Source: Pseudomonadota bacterium
GTDB taxonomy: Bacteria; Pseudomonadota; Alphaproteobacteria; Rhizobiales; Rhizobiaceae
Direction: 5' to 3'
NCBI GenBank assembly: GCA_023451735.1
Contig: JAEXYH010000036.1
Span: 124,001 to 188,000 of the forward strand
Length of the DNA stretch: 64,000 nucleotides
Numbering within the stretch: position 1 is the stretch's first letter; each line of letters begins with the position of its first letter. Below, one piece after another: positions 61,919 to 64,000 of the stretch. The translations under genes were made by a program, and so were the position numbers. Under the pieces are notes generated by a model. The model was not told the DNA's origin. It searched no databases and worked only from the letters and a program-made list of their open reading frames with translations.

Positions 61919-62357
61919 CTTGCTGCAGCGAAGGTTTCCGACATGTCGACGTGACGCGGATTGGCAGGAAAGATACTATTGGCGAGTGTATCTGCCTCGC
62001 AAGGCTCGTACGGGCTAGACCGCCAATGATGGCGTTATCGATCTTGAAAAAACCTCATCGTTGCCCGGCACGTTAAGCCGATCCAGTGTTATCCAAGGCC
62101 CATGAGGCGGACCTTGGGACGCAGGTTTCGCCGAAAGTTGATGTACATCCACAACTGGAACGACGGTATGATCGTTCTGGGGAGGGTATCCCTTCGCCGC
62201 GAGGAGCCGTTTGCCATATACCCGGTGCCACGGGCGGAGCGCTCCTCGCGGCACTGGGGTCGCGGAAAGGTCCTGAGCCGCACCCTGTTCCGGCGTCTTC
62301 TCCAATTGGCGTGGGGATGTGACCATCTGGTTTTCTCCCAGATCGGGTCAGAGTGAC
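61919..62357. other. Gap between cassette 2 and phytochrome gene
   Basis: Frames of 84 codons (plus, 62102-62356) and 103 codons (minus, 62015-62326) overlap; neither has a recognised motif. Confidence 0.35.
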
Positions 62358-64000
62358 CTAGCTAGACGTCAACACCTTGATGTCGTTCTCGAAGGCATGT
62401 GAAAGAGCCGCCGACAACGCACCTCGAGCAACGGGTTTTCTGACAACGGGGATGGTGGAGTAACCTTCCGGAATGTTGACCCCGTCGCGATAGCCGGTCG
62501 CGAATACATACGGAATGGACAGGCGCTGGAGTTCAGCTGCCACGTCCTCCGATGTCGTGTCGCCAAGATTGAGGTCGAGCACGGCGCACTGCGGTCGTTT
62601 GTGTTCGATAGATAGTAGAGCCGCATCGACCGTCGCTACGACGGTGACTTCCGCCGCACCGAGTGAGCGCAGAAGCTCCTCCGTATCCATCGCAATCAGC
62701 GACTGATCTTCGACCAGAAGGACGCGCAGGCCGTCGATCGGTTGCTTTTCATCCTCTAACGTGGCGGCCTCTGCAGAAACCGGTCTTTTGGGGGCATGAA
62801 GATGCCGCGCCGGCAATACGAAAGTGGCCCTCAAGCCCGCGTTTGCAAACTCCAGGTCGACCGTGCCGCCCAGATCATGCGCGACCGTTTTTTCAATGAG
62901 GTTGGAGCCGAAGCCCTTCCTTGTGGGTTTTACGACTTCCGGGCCACCGCTCTCGGCCCATTCGATTTTGCAACTGCCATCATCGGTCCGCGTCCACGAG
63001 ACTTCCAGCTTTCCAGCGGGAACCGACAGGCTGCCGTATTTGGCCGCGTTGGTCATCATCTCGTGGAGGAGGAGGGCAAACACGCCGAACGCTCGCTCAG
63101 TCAATCCGACCGGCGCTCCGGTGATTACAATTCTGTCCTTCATCTTGGAGAAGCGGTGCATGTCCGCCTCGGCCTCGATAAGGGTACGAAGCTCTCCGCC
63201 ATCCGAACCCGCGAAACTTTGGTCGTGGGCATAAGACAATGCCCTGAGGCGGCCCTCGAACGACTTTGCATAGTCGTCCACCGATACCGAGTTTGCCCCC
63301 GTTTGCGTTGCGATCGACTTCACAAGACTGAGGATGTTCTTGACCCGGTGGTTGAGCTCAGAGTTGAGGAGTTTTCTCTGGTCTTCGTTTTTCTCACGCT
63401 GCTCTTGCGTCGCGTCATTATGGGAAAGCATGACGTCCCTGACGTAACCGCGGATTGAATCCGCGACGACGAGATCAGCATCCGTCCAGGGAACCGACTT
63501 ATGTCGAACATCCTCGCGCCAGGTTTCGAAACTTCCGCGCGGCGTCAGCCGCATGCCGCCTTCCGTGGCAACCTCGGCTTTCGTTGGCTCTCCTGCCCAC
63601 TCGATCTGGTGAGCCTCTTCACTTCGGAAGAACACCAGGAAATCCGAAGAAGACACCGAGATCGGTATAGCGAGCATGCCGGCAACCCGTGTGCCGAACT
63701 CTTTGTCGTTGCCTGTCTCCGCAACCAGGTCCTGGGTGTCCCAGATACTACGTCCTGCTTTTTCGGAGATCAGCTCCATCAGCGACGGAATGGCCTGTTC
63801 GGACGGCGACACGCCGTGGGAGGCCCATTCGCCTTTCGACCAGAGGCCCGCTCCGTCACTTGCGATCAGCGTCGAGAAGTCTTTCAAGCGGGACTTAAGG
63901 ACGGTATCGACCGATTCTTCCGCCTTCACCTCTGCGATGATCGTGTCCAGGCGACTGCGCGTCGATATGGCGGCCGCTTTCTGGTCGCGGTGTTCGATTG
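62358..64000 (-). CDS. Bacteriophytochrome, C-terminal part: PHY, HWE kinase, receiver (N-terminus beyond window)
   Basis: About 547 residues, open at base 64000, so the N-terminal PAS-GAF chromophore part is outside. PHY domain with the tongue motif RLTPRGSFETWREDV (PRxSF) after FFRSEEAHQIEWAGEPTK. HWE His in LLNSELNHRVKNILSLVKSI, HEMMTNAAKYGSL, and W-x-E in IEWAESGG. A receiver follows (VLLVEDQSLIAMDTEELLRS, Asp in CAVLDLNLGD, Lys in VVRKPVARG). It is a red/far-red photosensor with fused receiver. The GTG at 63929 is internal, not a start. Confidence 0.9.
   Translation of the reverse strand, partial: IEHRDQKAAAISTRSRLDTIIAEVKAEESVDTVLKSRLKDFSTLIASDGAGLWSKGEWASHGVSPSEQAIPSLMELISEKAGRSIWDTQDLVAETGNDKEFGTRVAGMLAIPISVSSSDFLVFFRSEEAHQIEWAGEPTKAEVATEGGMRLTPRGSFETWREDVRHKSVPWTDADLVVADSIRGYVRDVMLSHNDATQEQREKNEDQRKLLNSELNHRVKNILSLVKSIATQTGANSVSVDDYAKSFEGRLRALSYAHDQSFAGSDGGELRTLIEAEADMHRFSKMKDRIVITGAPVGLTERAFGVFALLLHEMMTNAAKYGSLSVPAGKLEVSWTRTDDGSCKIEWAESGGPEVVKPTRKGFGSNLIEKTVAHDLGGTVDLEFANAGLRATFVLPARHLHAPKRPVSAEAATLEDEKQPIDGLRVLLVEDQSLIAMDTEELLRSLGAAEVTVVATVDAALLSIEHKRPQCAVLDLNLGDTTSEDVAAELQRLSIPYVFATGYRDGVNIPEGYSTIPVVRKPVARGALSAALSHAFENDIKVLTSS

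Overview
The window reads as chromosomal (or chromid) DNA of a member of the Rhizobiales, most likely Rhizobiaceae (Rhizobium/Agrobacterium/Ensifer relatives). Supporting signs are the direct-repeat LexA boxes of the form GAAC-N7-GAAC, the NadQ-nadABC arrangement, many HWE-type histidine kinases, tandem ku genes, general-stress promoters of the form GGAAC-N16-CGTT, and many short rhizobial-type hypothetical proteins. No species can be named from the sequence alone.

Layout. (1) 1-3.2 kb: an SOS mutagenesis operon (imuA, start of imuB) behind a perfect LexA box, small hypothetical genes, an SRAP/YedK-type peptidase and a frameshifted relic of nadA. (2) 3.3-12.8 kb: a ten-gene operon on the minus strand with a complete quaternary-amine ABC importer, a double-DUF427 protein, two luciferase-like flavin monooxygenases, an ornithine-cyclodeaminase-family protein, an aromatic amino acid lyase homologue that lacks the MIO-forming Ala-Ser-Gly triad, and a DUF1684 protein. 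I infer a catabolic system for an imported betaine-like compound in which the lyase expels an amine without MIO. (3) 13-20 kb: reductases (SDRs and F420-reductase-like NAD(P) proteins) with two paralogous LysR regulators, palindromic upstream sites and an IS5-family remnant. (4) 20.1-24.5 kb: nadQ and nadABC with two NadQ-type operators. (5) 24.5-28.6 kb: a low-GC glycosyltransferase-like gene, a GST, a LysR gene and a decayed quinone oxidoreductase.

(6) 28.7-48.4 kb: signalling and stress. There are four HWE kinases (one hybrid), four separate receiver proteins, a diguanylate cyclase, an L,D-transpeptidase, tandem Ku proteins and small stress-type proteins. (7) 49-51.1 kb: an esterase, a HARP-like repeat protein and tRNA-Ser(GGA). 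(8) 51.1-62.3 kb: an accessory zone beside the tRNA, starting with a truncated integrase whose catalytic Tyr codon is now a stop. It contains a 250-bp direct repeat, many tiny proteins, and two related SOS cassettes. Each cassette has a 65-70 nt stem-loop, a LexA box, a small gene and a pair of Cys-rich proteins; the second pair is frameshifted. (9) 62.4-64 kb: the C-terminal part of a bacteriophytochrome with HWE kinase and receiver, running off the window.

Taken together, the window holds DNA-damage functions (imuAB, SRAP, Ku, SOS cassettes), light/stress signalling through HWE kinases and general-stress promoters, NAD synthesis with its regulator, and an unusual catabolic operon.
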